A stretch of DNA of 64,000 nt from Empedobacter sp036647415. Lineage in GTDB: Bacteria > Bacteroidota > Bacteroidia > Flavobacteriales > Weeksellaceae. A program made the position numbers and the translations under genes. A model generated the notes under the pieces. That model was not told where the DNA came from, searched no databases, and saw nothing but the letters and a program-made list of their open reading frames with translations. Below are positions 16,515-24,957 of the stretch, in pieces (position 1 is the first letter of the stretch; each line of letters opens with the position of its first letter). The stretch spans positions 73,326 to 137,325 of the forward strand of contig NZ_JAVXKG010000005.1 in NCBI RefSeq assembly GCF_036647415.1, given 5' to 3'.

Positions 16515-16525
16515 GAAATAAAGAT

Positions 16526-17494
16526 TTAATGTTGATAAAGATGAACAGAATTTATTAATTTTCCTAATCCAGTTACAGACATTTCGACAATATCTTCTGG
16601 CTGTAACCATTGTTCTTCGTATGTTGATTTTTCACGTTTTCCTGTTCCATTTAGTTCTAAAAAACAACCAGTGCCTACAGTTCCAGAGCCAATAATATCA
16701 CCAGGAAATAATTTTACACCATAGGAAACACGTTCAATTATTTCAGCAAAAGTCCAGTGCATATCTTTAAAATTTCCTTTCGAAACTTCTGTTCCATTTA
16801 CAGAACAAGTCATTTCAAGATCATAACAATTTCCTATATGTCCAGCTTTTGGCTCGACTTTATAAGTTTCTAACTCTTTTGGCGTAACCAAATATGGACC
16901 AAACATCGAAGCAAAATCTTTTCCTTTGGCAGGACCAAGATTCAATTTCATTTCTTCCATTTGTAATTCACGCGCGCTCAAATCATTCAAAATCATGAAA
17001 CCTCCAATGTATTCATCTGCATTTTCGGCATTTATATTCATTCCTTCTTTCTTGATAACAATGGCAACTTCTAGCTCAAAATCCATACGATTAAAATGTT
17101 TTTCCATTGCAAAAATTTTTCCTGGACCTTGAATTGCTTGATGATTAGAAAAATAGAAAACAGGAAACTGATCAAATTCCTCAATCATCGGTAAACCTCT
17201 GTTCATACGAGAAGTTTCGACATGTTGACGAAATGCATACGCATCTCTAAAACTTGAAGGATGTGGAATTGGAGCCAAAATTTGAGGTTCGGTAACAATT
17301 TTATTTTTATATAATCCTCTATTGATTTCGTGTATTATTTGCTGACAAATCGGAAACGAGAAGTCGTCATCGGCTAATAATTCAGTTAAAGTTTTAGGAA
17401 GATTCGGATTTATTTTTTCTAAATCATAAATAGTAGCTTGGTCAACAAGTCCTATTTTTTCTAGGTTGTTATCTAAGAAGGTAACGAATTTCAT
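16526..17494 (-). CDS. Fumarylacetoacetate hydrolase family protein
   Basis: A 322-residue protein of the FAH superfamily. The C-terminal catalytic fold shows FRDAYAFRQHVETSRMNRG at about 99-117, MDFELEVAIVI (metal-binding Glu-x-Glu) near 152-162, FMILNDLSAREL, GPAKGKDFASMFGP and the GDIIGSGTVGTGC loop. Members cleave or hydrate acylpyruvates; with HPPD and HmgA in the same window, fumarylacetoacetate (last step of tyrosine degradation to fumarate and acetoacetate) is the most attractive substrate. Other FAH members decarboxylate oxaloacetate or act on different acylpyruvates, so this is inference. First gene of a four-gene minus-strand unit. Confidence 0.85.
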   Translation of the reverse strand: MKFVTFLDNNLEKIGLVDQATIYDLEKINPNLPKTLTELLADDDFSFPICQQIIHEINRGLYKNKIVTEPQILAPIPHPSSFRDAYAFRQHVETSRMNRGLPMIEEFDQFPVFYFSNHQAIQGPGKIFAMEKHFNRMDFELEVAIVIKKEGMNINAENADEYIGGFMILNDLSARELQMEEMKLNLGPAKGKDFASMFGPYLVTPKELETYKVEPKAGHIGNCYDLEMTCSVNGTEVSKGNFKDMHWTFAEIIERVSYGVKLFPGDIIGSGTVGTGCFLELNGTGKREKSTYEEQWLQPEDIVEMSVTGLGKLINSVHLYQH

Positions 17495-17587
17495 TTCATG
17501 TTATTTGAAATGTGAAGATACAATTTTGTTTTTGATGACAAATAAAATTTGATTCTTAAAGATGAATAAAATTGTAGTATGTAGAAA

Positions 17588-17614
17588 GAAAAAAGCCTCG
17601 AAGCTAGTCGAGGC
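17588..17614 (-). terminator. Hairpin terminator after the small acidic gene
   Basis: GCCTCGA (17595-17601) and TCGAGGC (17608-17614), 6-base loop. On the minus strand the stem is followed by a run of T residues, so it ends the gene at 17673-17981. Confidence 0.85.
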
Positions 17615-17672
17615 GTTAAATATTGTTCACAACAAATGAACTTTTATTGTGCGTTTTTTTTAATTGTTGATA

Positions 17673-17981
17673 CTATTTAATTTTTTCAATAATTTGATCA
17701 AAATCTTTTTCTAGTAATAATTTATATAATTCAATTACTTCGTCCCAAGAATTTGCCTTAGATTCTATTAACTCATCATCTTCAAAATCAATAATAAGAG
17801 TTAAATTTTTTCTGACTTCTACAATATTTTCATCATCACCAATAACACTTACCCAAATGGCGTCATTTTCGTCATCCATTTCTTTTAATTCGTCAATCGC
17901 TAAAATAATATCATCTAGTGTTATATTATCTTCAGAATCTGACCAAGCGCGTTGCAAATAATTTTCAATTTGAATCATCAA
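17673..17981 (-). CDS. Small acidic protein of unknown function
   Basis: A 102-residue cytosolic protein, strongly acidic (many Asp/Glu), mostly alternating strand and helix: ENYLQRAWSDSEDNITLDDI, DENDAIWVSVIGDDENIVEV, LTLIIDFEDDE, then a C-terminal helix ending DQIIEKIK. I do not recognise a family. Size and charge would fit an immunity-type or regulatory protein, but no toxin partner is adjacent: metF lies upstream and FAH downstream, both unrelated. It has its own terminator, hence is probably monocistronic. The gene is believable because codon use fits its neighbours and the next candidate frame is far away. Confidence 0.6.
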   Translation of the reverse strand: MMIQIENYLQRAWSDSEDNITLDDIILAIDELKEMDDENDAIWVSVIGDDENIVEVRKNLTLIIDFEDDELIESKANSWDEVIELYKLLLEKDFDQIIEKIK

Positions 17982-18041
17982 TGTTATTTATTTTATGGTC
18001 CAAATATACAGAAAATAGATTTTTTATATAAATATGTAACG

Positions 18042-18998
18042 CTAAAAAATAGCATTCGCAACTCTTTGCGTATTGATAGAATTGCTCATCGTGTAGAAAT
18101 GCAAACCTGGCACACCAAATTCTATTAATTCTTGGCACTGATTAATACACCATTCTATTCCTATTTCTTTTATACTTTCTTTATCCTTTGCTTTCAAAAC
18201 TTCCATTGCAAGACTTTCTGGTAAATCAATATAAAAATTCTGAGGAATTGATTTTAATTGACTTAAAGTTGATAGCGGTTTTATACCTGGAATTATAGGA
18301 ATGTTAATATCTATTTCGCGACATTTACGCACAAATTCAAAATATTTCTGATTATCAAAAAACATCTGTGTCACAATATAATCTGCACCCAAATCAACTT
18401 TTTCTTTCAGATAATGCATATCCATACCAAGATTTGGCGATTCAAAATGCTTTTCAGGATAACCAGCAACACCAATACAAAAATCCATTTTTTGAGATTC
18501 TTGCAATTCATCATCCAAATATTTTCCATTATTTAGCGACGTTACTTGCTCTATTAATTCTGACGCGTAGGCATTTCCACCAGCTTCTGGAATAAAATTT
18601 TTCTCTGTCTTTATCGGATCTCCTCTCAAAGCCAAAACATTATCAATACCCAAAAAATTCAAATCAATCAACGCATCTTCCGTATCTTCTTTCGTGAAAC
18701 CACCACAAATCAAATGCGGAATCGCATCTATCTTATAATGACTTTGTATCGCAGCGCAAATAGCCACAGTTCCAGGGCGTTTTCTGACCTGATAACGTTT
18801 CAACAAACCATTCTCTTTCTGTTTATAAATATATTCTTGACGATGATACGTCACATCTATAAAAGCCGGATTTAGCTCAATCAAAGGATCCAAAGTTTTG
18901 AATGTCGCATTCACATCCTGTCCCTTCAGTGGCGGCAAAATTTCTACAGAAAATAAAGGTTTTCCATTCGCACGGTGTATATGTTCAGTAACTTTCAT
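18042..18998 (-). CDS. metF: 5,10-methylenetetrahydrofolate reductase
   Basis: A 318-residue flavoprotein that reduces methylene-THF to methyl-THF, the methyl donor for MetH. Visible: FSVEILPPLKG near the N-terminus (catalytic Glu), IDVTYHRQEY, HLICGGFTKEDTEDALIDL, the FAD-binding ALRGDP motif, AGYPEKHFESPN, and YIVTQMFFDN. Length is slightly above the E. coli enzyme (296). It is on the same strand as metH and lies 264 bases downstream of it. The spacer is full of repeats, so co-transcription from the upstream SAM riboswitch is likely but not proven. Confidence 0.95.
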   Translation of the reverse strand: MKVTEHIHRANGKPLFSVEILPPLKGQDVNATFKTLDPLIELNPAFIDVTYHRQEYIYKQKENGLLKRYQVRKRPGTVAICAAIQSHYKIDAIPHLICGGFTKEDTEDALIDLNFLGIDNVLALRGDPIKTEKNFIPEAGGNAYASELIEQVTSLNNGKYLDDELQESQKMDFCIGVAGYPEKHFESPNLGMDMHYLKEKVDLGADYIVTQMFFDNQKYFEFVRKCREIDINIPIIPGIKPLSTLSQLKSIPQNFYIDLPESLAMEVLKAKDKESIKEIGIEWCINQCQELIEFGVPGLHFYTMSNSINTQRVANAIF

Positions 18999-19065
18999 TT
19001 AAGTTAATTTTTTATTCTAATTAATGAAATCTTAAATCTAATATCAAGAATCTTACATCCATTTA

Positions 19066-19146
19066 TTAGGGCGTTCCCTTCGGTCGGGCTTTTCGTTACA
19101 ATCTTTGCTATTCAGCAAAGGATTTCCACTACAATCCCTAACGCAT
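19066..19146. repeat. Palindromic intergenic repeat (GGGCGTTCCCTTCGGTCGGGC type)
   Basis: TTAGGG at 19066-19071 pairs with CCCTAA at 19136-19141. Inside are a GC-rich CCCTTCGGTCGGG segment and a hairpin CTTTGC/GCAAAG (19103-19108, 19115-19120). From memory, very similar GGGCGTTCCC...CGGTCGGGC elements are scattered between genes in many Bacteroidota. It could act as an RNA structure or terminator in the metH-metF spacer. Confidence 0.6.
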
Positions 19147-19156
19147 TTTTAATTTT

Positions 19157-19215
<59 letters not shown>

Positions 19216-19217
19216 TT

Positions 19218-19243
19218 GTCATGCTGAGCCTGTCGAAGCATCT
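19218..19243. repeat. Dispersed intergenic repeat A (GTCAT-CTGAGCCTGTCGAAG type)
   Basis: Matches the three copies at 49203-49481 except for a few bases (GCAT for GAAT near the end). Immediately follows the GTTCTAA array, 20 bases beyond the metH stop. Confidence 0.75.
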
Positions 19244-19262
19244 TCAACGATCTCAAGTATTT

Positions 19263-21926
19263 CTAAGCCAAATTCGGGCTCAACCAACGTTCAGCTAATT
19301 CTTTAGTCATATTTTTGCGTTCAGCAAAATCTTCTACTTGATCCATTTTTATTTTTCCAACACCAAAATATTTAGCCTCTTCATTCCCAAAATAATAACC
19401 AGAAACAGAAGAAACAGGATACATGGCCAATGAACTTGTCAAATTAATTCCAGTATTTTTTTCGACCTCTAAAATCTTGAAAATAGTTTCTTTTTCTAAA
19501 TGGTCTGGGCAAGCAGGATAACCTGGTGCAGGACGAATTCCTTTGTATTTCTCTGCAATTAATTCATCATTAGACAACGTTTCATCTTTTGCATATCCCC
19601 AAATTTCAGTACGTACATATTTGTGTAAATATTCTGCATAAGCTTCTGCAAGTCTATCTGCAAGAGCTTTTACCATGATAGAATTGTAATCGTCCAATTC
19701 TTTTTCGTAGTTGTTCGCGACATCTTCTATTTCCTGACCAGTTGTAACTGCAAAAGCACCGATATAATCTTGTATTCCAGATTCTTTTTCCGCAATAAAA
19801 TCTGCGATAGAGAGATTTGGTTGACCTTTTGATTTCTTTGCTTGTTGACGAATTGTATAGAATTCATTGATTTTTTTGTCATTTTCATCAAACAATTCTA
19901 TCGTATCATCTTTTATTGTATTTGCCTTAAACAGTCCAAAAACTGCTTTTGGTTTTGCAAGATTTTCAGTTTCAATTTTATTTAACATCGCTAATGCATC
20001 AACATATAATTCTTTTGCATTAGTTCCGACAATTTCATCCTCTAATATTGCAGGAAATTTACCATGTAAATCCCACGTTTTGAAAAATGGCGTCCAATCT
20101 ATAAAATCTTTTAAATCCGTTACAGTAGCCGTGTGTGTGAAAATGCCTAATTTATTTGGTTTGAAAGGTTTACTTTTCTCGAAATCAATTTTTAATTTAT
20201 TTTTACGTGCATCTTCTATTGATAGATATTCTTTTGAAACAGCTCTATTCAAGAAGCCTTCTCTAATTTTAGCGTAATCTATTACCGTTTCATCTAAAAG
20301 TTGATTTTGTTGCGTACCAATTAATTTTTGACAAATTGTAACTGAACGCGAAGCATCCAAAACATGAATTGCTTTGTCATATTCTGGTGCAATTTTTACC
20401 GCAGTATGTGCTTTAGAAGTTGTTGCGCCACCAATCATTAATGGAATATCAAGATTTAAGCGTTTCATTTCTTTGGCAACATGTACCATTTCGTCAAGTG
20501 AAGGTGTAATTAATCCTGAAAGGCCAATTACATCAACTTTATTTTTTTGAGCTTCCTCTAAAATCTTTTCAGCAGAAACCATTACGCCTAAGTCTATAAT
20601 TTCGAAACCATTACAACTTAAAACGACAGAAACAATATTTTTACCAATATCGTGTACATCGCCTTTTACGGTTGCCATTAAGATTTTTGAAGGTTCTTTT
20701 TCTGTTTTATTTCTTAGTTTTTCATCCTCTAAAAAAGGAGTAAGATAAGCGACAGATTTTTTCATGACGCGAGCAGATTTTACAACCTGAGGTAAAAACA
20801 TCTTTCCACTTCCAAATAAATCTCCAACAACATTCATTCCGTCCATCAAAGGACCTTCAATTACTTTTAATGGTGATTTTATTTTTTCTAAAGCTTCGGC
20901 AGTATCTTCGTCAATATATTCTGTAATTCCTTTTACTAAAGCGATTTCAATTCGTTTTTCTAAAGGTAATTCTCGCCAAGCATCGTCTTTTTTCTTCTCT
21001 TTTGTAATTCCTTTTAATCCTTCAGCAAAATCGATTAATCGTTCTGTTGCATCATCACGTCTATCTAATAATACATCTTCTACGTGTTCTAATAAATCTT
21101 TTGGAATGTCATCATAAATCTCAATCATTTCAGGATTTACAATTCCCATATCCATTCCATGTTGAATTGCGTGATACAAAAATGCAGTGTGCATTGCTTC
21201 ACGAACAGCATTATTTCCACGAAAAGAGAAAGAAACATTAGAAACACCACCAGAAACTAACGCATGTGGTAGATTTTCTTTGATCCATTTTGTTGCTTCA
21301 AAAAAGTCGATTGCATTACGTCTGTGTTCGTCCATTCCAGTTGCGACAGGAAAAATGTTAACATCAAAAATAATATCGTGTGGATTAAATTTTACTTGAT
21401 TAACCAAAATATCATACGAACGTTTTACAATTTCGATACGTCTTTCGTAATTATCAGCCTGACCATTTTCGTCAAAAGCCATCACGACTGTCGCGGCACC
21501 GTAACGTTTGATTTTTTTCGCATGTTCTATAAACAATTCTTCTCCTTCTTTAAGAGAAATAGAATTTACAATTGCTTTTCCTTGTACGTTTTTTAATCCA
21601 GCCTCGATGATTTCCCATTTTGAAGAATCAATCATAATAGGAACTTTGGAAATATCTGGTTCAGAAGCAATCAATCGAAGATATTTTACCATAGAAGCAA
21701 CGCCATCAAGCATTCCTTCATCCATATTAATATCAATGATTTGTGCACCACCATCTACCTGATCGCGGGCAACTTGAAGTGCTTCTTCAAATAATTCATC
21801 TTTAATTAATCGTAAGAATTTTTTAGAACCAGTAACATTTGTACGTTCACCAACGTTGACAAAGTTTGAATTTTCACGGACAATTAAAGGTTCTAATCCA
21901 GAAAGTTGAATTTTTATACCTGACAT
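19263..21926 (-). CDS. metH: Methionine synthase, cobalamin-dependent, C-terminal subunit (pterin, B12 and reactivation domains)
   Basis: An 887-residue protein from the ATG at 21926; a longer frame reaches 22007 but overlaps the upstream gene and adds a basic non-conserved tail. Domains: pterin-binding NVGERTNVTGSKKFLRLI at about 20-37 and IMIDSSKWE; cap helices; B12-binding DVHDIGKNIV (His is the lower axial cobalt ligand) with GLSGLITPSLDEMV and MIGGATTSKAHT; and a C-terminal AdoMet-binding reactivation domain with RPAPGYPACPDHLEK. It transfers the methyl group from methyl-THF via cobalamin to homocysteine. Stop and start of the two metH genes overlap (TAATG), so translation is coupled to the homocysteine-binding subunit upstream. 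Confidence 0.95.
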   Translation of the reverse strand: MSGIKIQLSGLEPLIVRENSNFVNVGERTNVTGSKKFLRLIKDELFEEALQVARDQVDGGAQIIDINMDEGMLDGVASMVKYLRLIASEPDISKVPIMIDSSKWEIIEAGLKNVQGKAIVNSISLKEGEELFIEHAKKIKRYGAATVVMAFDENGQADNYERRIEIVKRSYDILVNQVKFNPHDIIFDVNIFPVATGMDEHRRNAIDFFEATKWIKENLPHALVSGGVSNVSFSFRGNNAVREAMHTAFLYHAIQHGMDMGIVNPEMIEIYDDIPKDLLEHVEDVLLDRRDDATERLIDFAEGLKGITKEKKKDDAWRELPLEKRIEIALVKGITEYIDEDTAEALEKIKSPLKVIEGPLMDGMNVVGDLFGSGKMFLPQVVKSARVMKKSVAYLTPFLEDEKLRNKTEKEPSKILMATVKGDVHDIGKNIVSVVLSCNGFEIIDLGVMVSAEKILEEAQKNKVDVIGLSGLITPSLDEMVHVAKEMKRLNLDIPLMIGGATTSKAHTAVKIAPEYDKAIHVLDASRSVTICQKLIGTQQNQLLDETVIDYAKIREGFLNRAVSKEYLSIEDARKNKLKIDFEKSKPFKPNKLGIFTHTATVTDLKDFIDWTPFFKTWDLHGKFPAILEDEIVGTNAKELYVDALAMLNKIETENLAKPKAVFGLFKANTIKDDTIELFDENDKKINEFYTIRQQAKKSKGQPNLSIADFIAEKESGIQDYIGAFAVTTGQEIEDVANNYEKELDDYNSIMVKALADRLAEAYAEYLHKYVRTEIWGYAKDETLSNDELIAEKYKGIRPAPGYPACPDHLEKETIFKILEVEKNTGINLTSSLAMYPVSSVSGYYFGNEEAKYFGVGKIKMDQVEDFAERKNMTKELAERWLSPNLA

Positions 21927-22912
21927 TATGCGTTTATTTTTCTTGGTTCGTATTCTTTTGCTAATTCTGCCATTAATCTTATGTGGTCTGGTGTTGTTCC
22001 GCAACATCCACCAATTATATTAACTAATTTTTTTTCTAAAAATGGACGAACATAATCGCGCATCATTTCGGCAGTTTCGTCATATCCACCAAAAGCATTT
22101 GGTAGCCCTGCGTTTGGATAAGCACTAACATAAAAAGGAGCTTTTTCTGCTAAAACTTCTAAATATGGAATTAAATCTGTTGCGCCCAAAGCACAATTTA
22201 ATCCTACTGAAAGTAAATCTAAATGCTCTAAAGAAATTAAAAAAGCTTCTGTAGTTTGTCCAGAAAGTGTGCGTCCAGATTTGTCTGTAATTGTACCAGA
22301 AGCAAGCAAAGGAACATTAATTCCTGTATCTTCTATTGCATCTTGAATTCCGAAAAATGCTGCTTTTGCGTTTAATGTGTCAAAAATAGTTTCTACTAAT
22401 AATGCATCAACACCAGCTTCTAACATTGTTTTGGCTTGCGAATAATAAACTTTTGCCAAAGTATCAAAATCTACATCACGATAACTTGGATCATTAACTT
22501 GTGGCGAAATTGAGGCTGTTTTGTTTGTAGGACCTAAAGAACCAACAACAAAACGTGGTTTTTCGGGTGTAGAAAATTCTTCGACAGCTTCTCTTGCCAA
22601 ACGAACAGCTTCGTAATTTAATTCGTCCACCAAATCAACCATATCATAATCAACCATAGAAATAATATTGGCGTTGAAGGTATTTGTTTCAATCAAATCT
22701 GCACCAGCAGCCAAATATTCTCGGTGTATATTTTTGATGATTTCGGGTTGAGTTAAAACCAATAAATCATTATTTCCTTTAAGAGAAGTATGAAAATCCT
22801 TGAAACGTTCGCCTCTATAATCTTCTTCTTGTAAATTATGTTTTTGAATCATAGTGCCCATAGCACCATCTAAAATCACTATACGTTCTTTTAGTATATC
22901 GTCTAATTTCAT
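21926..22912 (-). CDS. Methionine synthase, homocysteine-binding (S-methyltransferase) subunit
   Basis: A 328-residue protein equal to the first domain of MetH: ILDGAMGTMIQKHNL near the N-terminus, LIETNTFNAN, VVGSLGPTNKTASISPQVND, and the zinc ligands in LNCALGA and the C-terminal IIGGCCGTTPDHI. In E. coli this is fused to the rest of MetH; here a stop/start overlap TAATG splits the enzyme in two, a normal arrangement in Bacteroidota. First gene of the SAM-riboswitch-controlled methionine unit. Confidence 0.93.
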   Translation of the reverse strand: MKLDDILKERIVILDGAMGTMIQKHNLQEEDYRGERFKDFHTSLKGNNDLLVLTQPEIIKNIHREYLAAGADLIETNTFNANIISMVDYDMVDLVDELNYEAVRLAREAVEEFSTPEKPRFVVGSLGPTNKTASISPQVNDPSYRDVDFDTLAKVYYSQAKTMLEAGVDALLVETIFDTLNAKAAFFGIQDAIEDTGINVPLLASGTITDKSGRTLSGQTTEAFLISLEHLDLLSVGLNCALGATDLIPYLEVLAEKAPFYVSAYPNAGLPNAFGGYDETAEMMRDYVRPFLEKKLVNIIGGCCGTTPDHIRLMAELAKEYEPRKINA

Positions 22913-22956
22913 TTTATTTTTTTAAAAAACCTTAGGGGAAGAATAGCGAAGTAGCT

Positions 22957-23057
22957 CCTTATCTTTCTCTTAAATTAGAGTAGGATGTAGCACCCAACTT
23001 TGCTTTGGGTTGCCAAGATTTCAGCGGGCCTAATCCCTCCATCTTTTCTTCATAAGG
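22957..23057 (-). promoter_or_regulatory. SAM-I (S-box) riboswitch in front of metH
   Basis: On the minus strand the leader carries the S-box core in order: GATGGAGGGA, GGCCC, TGAAA, TTGGCAACC, then GGGTGC and ATCC. The P1 stem closes it: CCTTAT (complement of 23052-23057) with ATAAGG (complement of 22957-22962). P3 is formed by CAACCCA and TGGGTGC around a short loop. High SAM should shut off metH (and perhaps metF). The expression platform between P1 and the start ends in CCCCTAAGGTTTTTT, but a convincing terminator stem is not obvious. Confidence 0.9.
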
Positions 23058-23063
23058 CACCTA

Positions 23064-23071
23064 CAAAAGTA
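23064..23071 (-). promoter_or_regulatory. Promoter -7 box of the metH riboswitch transcript
   Basis: TACTTTTG on the minus strand, an exact TAnnTTTG match, ends seven bases before the P1 stem of the riboswitch, so transcription would start at or very close to the aptamer. Confidence 0.6.
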
Positions 23072-23476
23072 TCTAATCTCAATAAAATAAAAAAATGATA
23101 ATGATAGAAAAGAATTATTATTTATATGTCAATAAAATAAGTTAATCATTACATATAATTGAATTAAAAAATATTGTGTTTTTAAAGTGTATTTTGAATT
23201 TTATTCTATTAAATAGTGTTTTTTTAGAAAAAATATTTTTATTTTAAAAATATTAGAAACTTATTAAGAATAATATTTTAATCTGAATCTATTTTTGATA
23301 TTGTATTAAAGAAATATATAAGGGTATACTTATAAATTATTATTAATTAAGAAAATAATTCTGTTTTAATTGTTTTTATAGAATTATTTTAATTTAAAAT
23401 ATTGTTTTTGATTAATATTAAGAAAAATATAATATTATTAATGAAATTATATTTGGAGTTTAGAATTGCTTTACAT
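23072..23476. other. Long, extremely AT-rich spacer between the divergent methionine units
   Basis: About 400 bases of nearly pure A/T with many AATATT and TTAATT runs and no credible open frame or RNA gene. It separates the two riboswitch-led promoters. Beyond promoter and upstream A-tract function I see nothing specific. Confidence 0.6.
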
Positions 23477-23484
23477 TAAATTTG
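23452..23484 (+). promoter_or_regulatory. Promoter of the homoserine dehydrogenase leader (TTTG-N21-TAAATTTG)
   Basis: TTTG at 23452-23455, 21-base spacer, TAAATTTG at 23477-23484: a full match to the Bacteroidota -33/-7 consensus. The riboswitch begins 30 bases later. Confidence 0.7.
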
Positions 23485-23514
23485 CCCTCAGAAATAGTTC
23501 ATTAAAATTTACAG

Positions 23515-23608
23515 TTTATCAAGAAAAGTGGAGGGAAATGGCCCAAAGAAACTTTAGCAACCTAATAACAAAATTAAGGTGCTAAATCCATCCGTAAGGG
23601 AAGATGAA
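23515..23608 (+). promoter_or_regulatory. SAM-I (S-box) riboswitch in front of homoserine dehydrogenase
   Basis: Core in order: TTTATCAAGA (P1 5' arm), AGTGGAGGGA, TGGCCC, AGAAAC, TTAGCAACC, a P3 stem (AACCTAAT with ATTAAGGT), GGTGC, ATCC, and GATGAA (P1 3' arm, with one G-U pair). The layout is the same as the minus-strand element 450 bases away, although the loops differ. Binding of SAM should allow the following terminator to form. Confidence 0.93.
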
Positions 23609-23650
23609 TAAAGACTTGTGCAACCAATCATTCAGATAATTTCTAATTTG

Positions 23651-23690
23651 TTGGTTCAATTGTTTTTATTTGGCAATTGAACCAATTTTT
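23651..23690 (+). terminator. Riboswitch expression-platform terminator
   Basis: TTGGTTCAATTG (23651-23662) pairs perfectly with CAATTGAACCAA (23674-23685), followed by TTTTT. AACCAA at 23622-23627 can also pair with TTGGTT at 23651-23656, which gives a ready antiterminator. It lies 45 bases before the homoserine dehydrogenase start. Confidence 0.88.
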
Positions 23691-23734
23691 CTTCTGCTTT
23701 TTTGATAAAAATCACTAAAATTAAACTTAATTAA

Positions 23735-24916
23735 ATGAAAAAATTAAATATCGGTTTATTCGGATTTGGCGTTGTAGGAGAAGGAATTTACAAAGTTTTA
23801 GAAGAAAAACCGCAACTTAACGCCACAATAAAAAAAATTGTAATTAAAGATTTATCGAAACCAAGAAATGCGCCGAGCGAATTATTTTCTGATAATGCCG
23901 ATGATATTTTGGAAGATGATGAAATAAATGTAGTTGTTGAGTTAATTTCCGAATCTGATGCGGCGCATGCTATTATAGTAAAAGCTTTTGATAAAGGTAA
24001 ACATGTGGTAAGCGCAAATAAAAAATTGATTGCAGAACATCATAAAGAATTATTAGAATTACAATATAAAAATAATGTTTCATTTCTTTATGAAGCCTCT
24101 GTTTGCGGGTCGGTTCCGATTATTAGAAATTTAGAAGAATATTTTGATAACGATTTATTGAATTATGTTTCTGGAATTGTAAATGGAACGACGAATTACA
24201 TTTTAACAAAAATGGCGAAGGAAAATGAATCATATCAAGATGCACTGAAAGCGGCTCAAGATAGTGGTTTTGCTGAAGCTGATCCGACTGCAGATGTGGA
24301 AGGTTTTGATGCGGCGAGTAAATTGGCGATTATAACGTTGCATGCTTATGGTAAAAAAATTGATGTAAAAGATGTGATTCGCAAAGGAATTATGTCGCTA
24401 CAAGTTCAAGATTTTAAATATGCAAAAGAAAAAGGTTATACAATAAAGCTTATTGCTAACTCTACAATAAATCATCAAACAGGAGAAATAAATTCGACCG
24501 TATTGCCAACTTTTGTGAAATTAAATAAAACAATTGCGCTTGTAAACAATGAATATAACGGTGTTTTGATTGGAAGTTCGTTGTCAGACGAGCAATTTTT
24601 ATATGGAAAAGGCGCAGGTCGTTTCCCAACTTCTTCCGCAGTTTTGAGTGATATTTCAGCTTTAAATTATGATTATAAATATTCAATCAGAAAGTATGAT
24701 GAAAAAGAAGAAGGTGTATTTAATCAATCTGGACAATTGAAAGTTTATATTGGTTTTAAAGATAAAAATTTAGATGTTGTTTCTTATTTTGATGAAGTTG
24801 AAGAACGTTATGAAAGCCCTGATTACAGTCATATTATAGGAAAAATAGATATAAATACATTAAAAAATAAAGAGTTAATAGAAAATCCAAATCTATCTCT
24901 GATAGTTTTAGACTAA
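23735..24916 (+). CDS. Homoserine dehydrogenase
   Basis: A 393-residue NAD(P)-dependent enzyme converting aspartate semialdehyde to homoserine, the branch point to methionine and threonine. Seen: Rossmann loop IGLFGFGVVGEGIYKVL (6-22), VVSANKKLIAEH, ASVCGSVPIIRNLEEYF, and the homoserine dehydrogenase signature GIVNGTTNYILTKM with GFAEADPTADVEGFDAASKL. A C-terminal region of about 90 residues is not an obvious ACT domain. Control by a SAM-I riboswitch says that this copy serves methionine biosynthesis and escapes classical feedback. It is monocistronic, ending at a bidirectional terminator. Confidence 0.95.
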   Translation: MKKLNIGLFGFGVVGEGIYKVLEEKPQLNATIKKIVIKDLSKPRNAPSELFSDNADDILEDDEINVVVELISESDAAHAIIVKAFDKGKHVVSANKKLIAEHHKELLELQYKNNVSFLYEASVCGSVPIIRNLEEYFDNDLLNYVSGIVNGTTNYILTKMAKENESYQDALKAAQDSGFAEADPTADVEGFDAASKLAIITLHAYGKKIDVKDVIRKGIMSLQVQDFKYAKEKGYTIKLIANSTINHQTGEINSTVLPTFVKLNKTIALVNNEYNGVLIGSSLSDEQFLYGKGAGRFPTSSAVLSDISALNYDYKYSIRKYDEKEEGVFNQSGQLKVYIGFKDKNLDVVSYFDEVEERYESPDYSHIIGKIDINTLKNKELIENPNLSLIVLD

Positions 24917-24929
24917 TTTTTGTGAATAA

Positions 24930-24957
24930 AATGGGAACTAAATTTAGTTCCCATTTT
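24930..24957. terminator. Bidirectional terminator, perfect 26-bp palindrome
   Basis: AATGGGAACTAAA (24930-24942) mirrors TTTAGTTCCCATT (24943-24955). It ends homoserine dehydrogenase and, on the other strand, overlaps the last four codons and stop of the thioredoxin-like gene. Confidence 0.85.

Noticed and set aside
16515..16610. Longer N-terminus for the flavin reductase
   Set aside because: It would overlap the end of the FAH gene by 85 bases, and the extra residues are Cys/Arg-rich and unlike the family; the ATG at 16514 sits properly after the FAH stop.
21927..22007. Longer N-terminus for the large MetH subunit
   Set aside because: Overlaps the preceding metH gene, while the TAATG overlap gives a normal coupled start with the conserved beginning.
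23072..23451. A hidden small RNA or gene in the AT-rich spacer
   Set aside because: No stable hairpin, terminator or codon pattern is visible apart from the two riboswitches at its ends.
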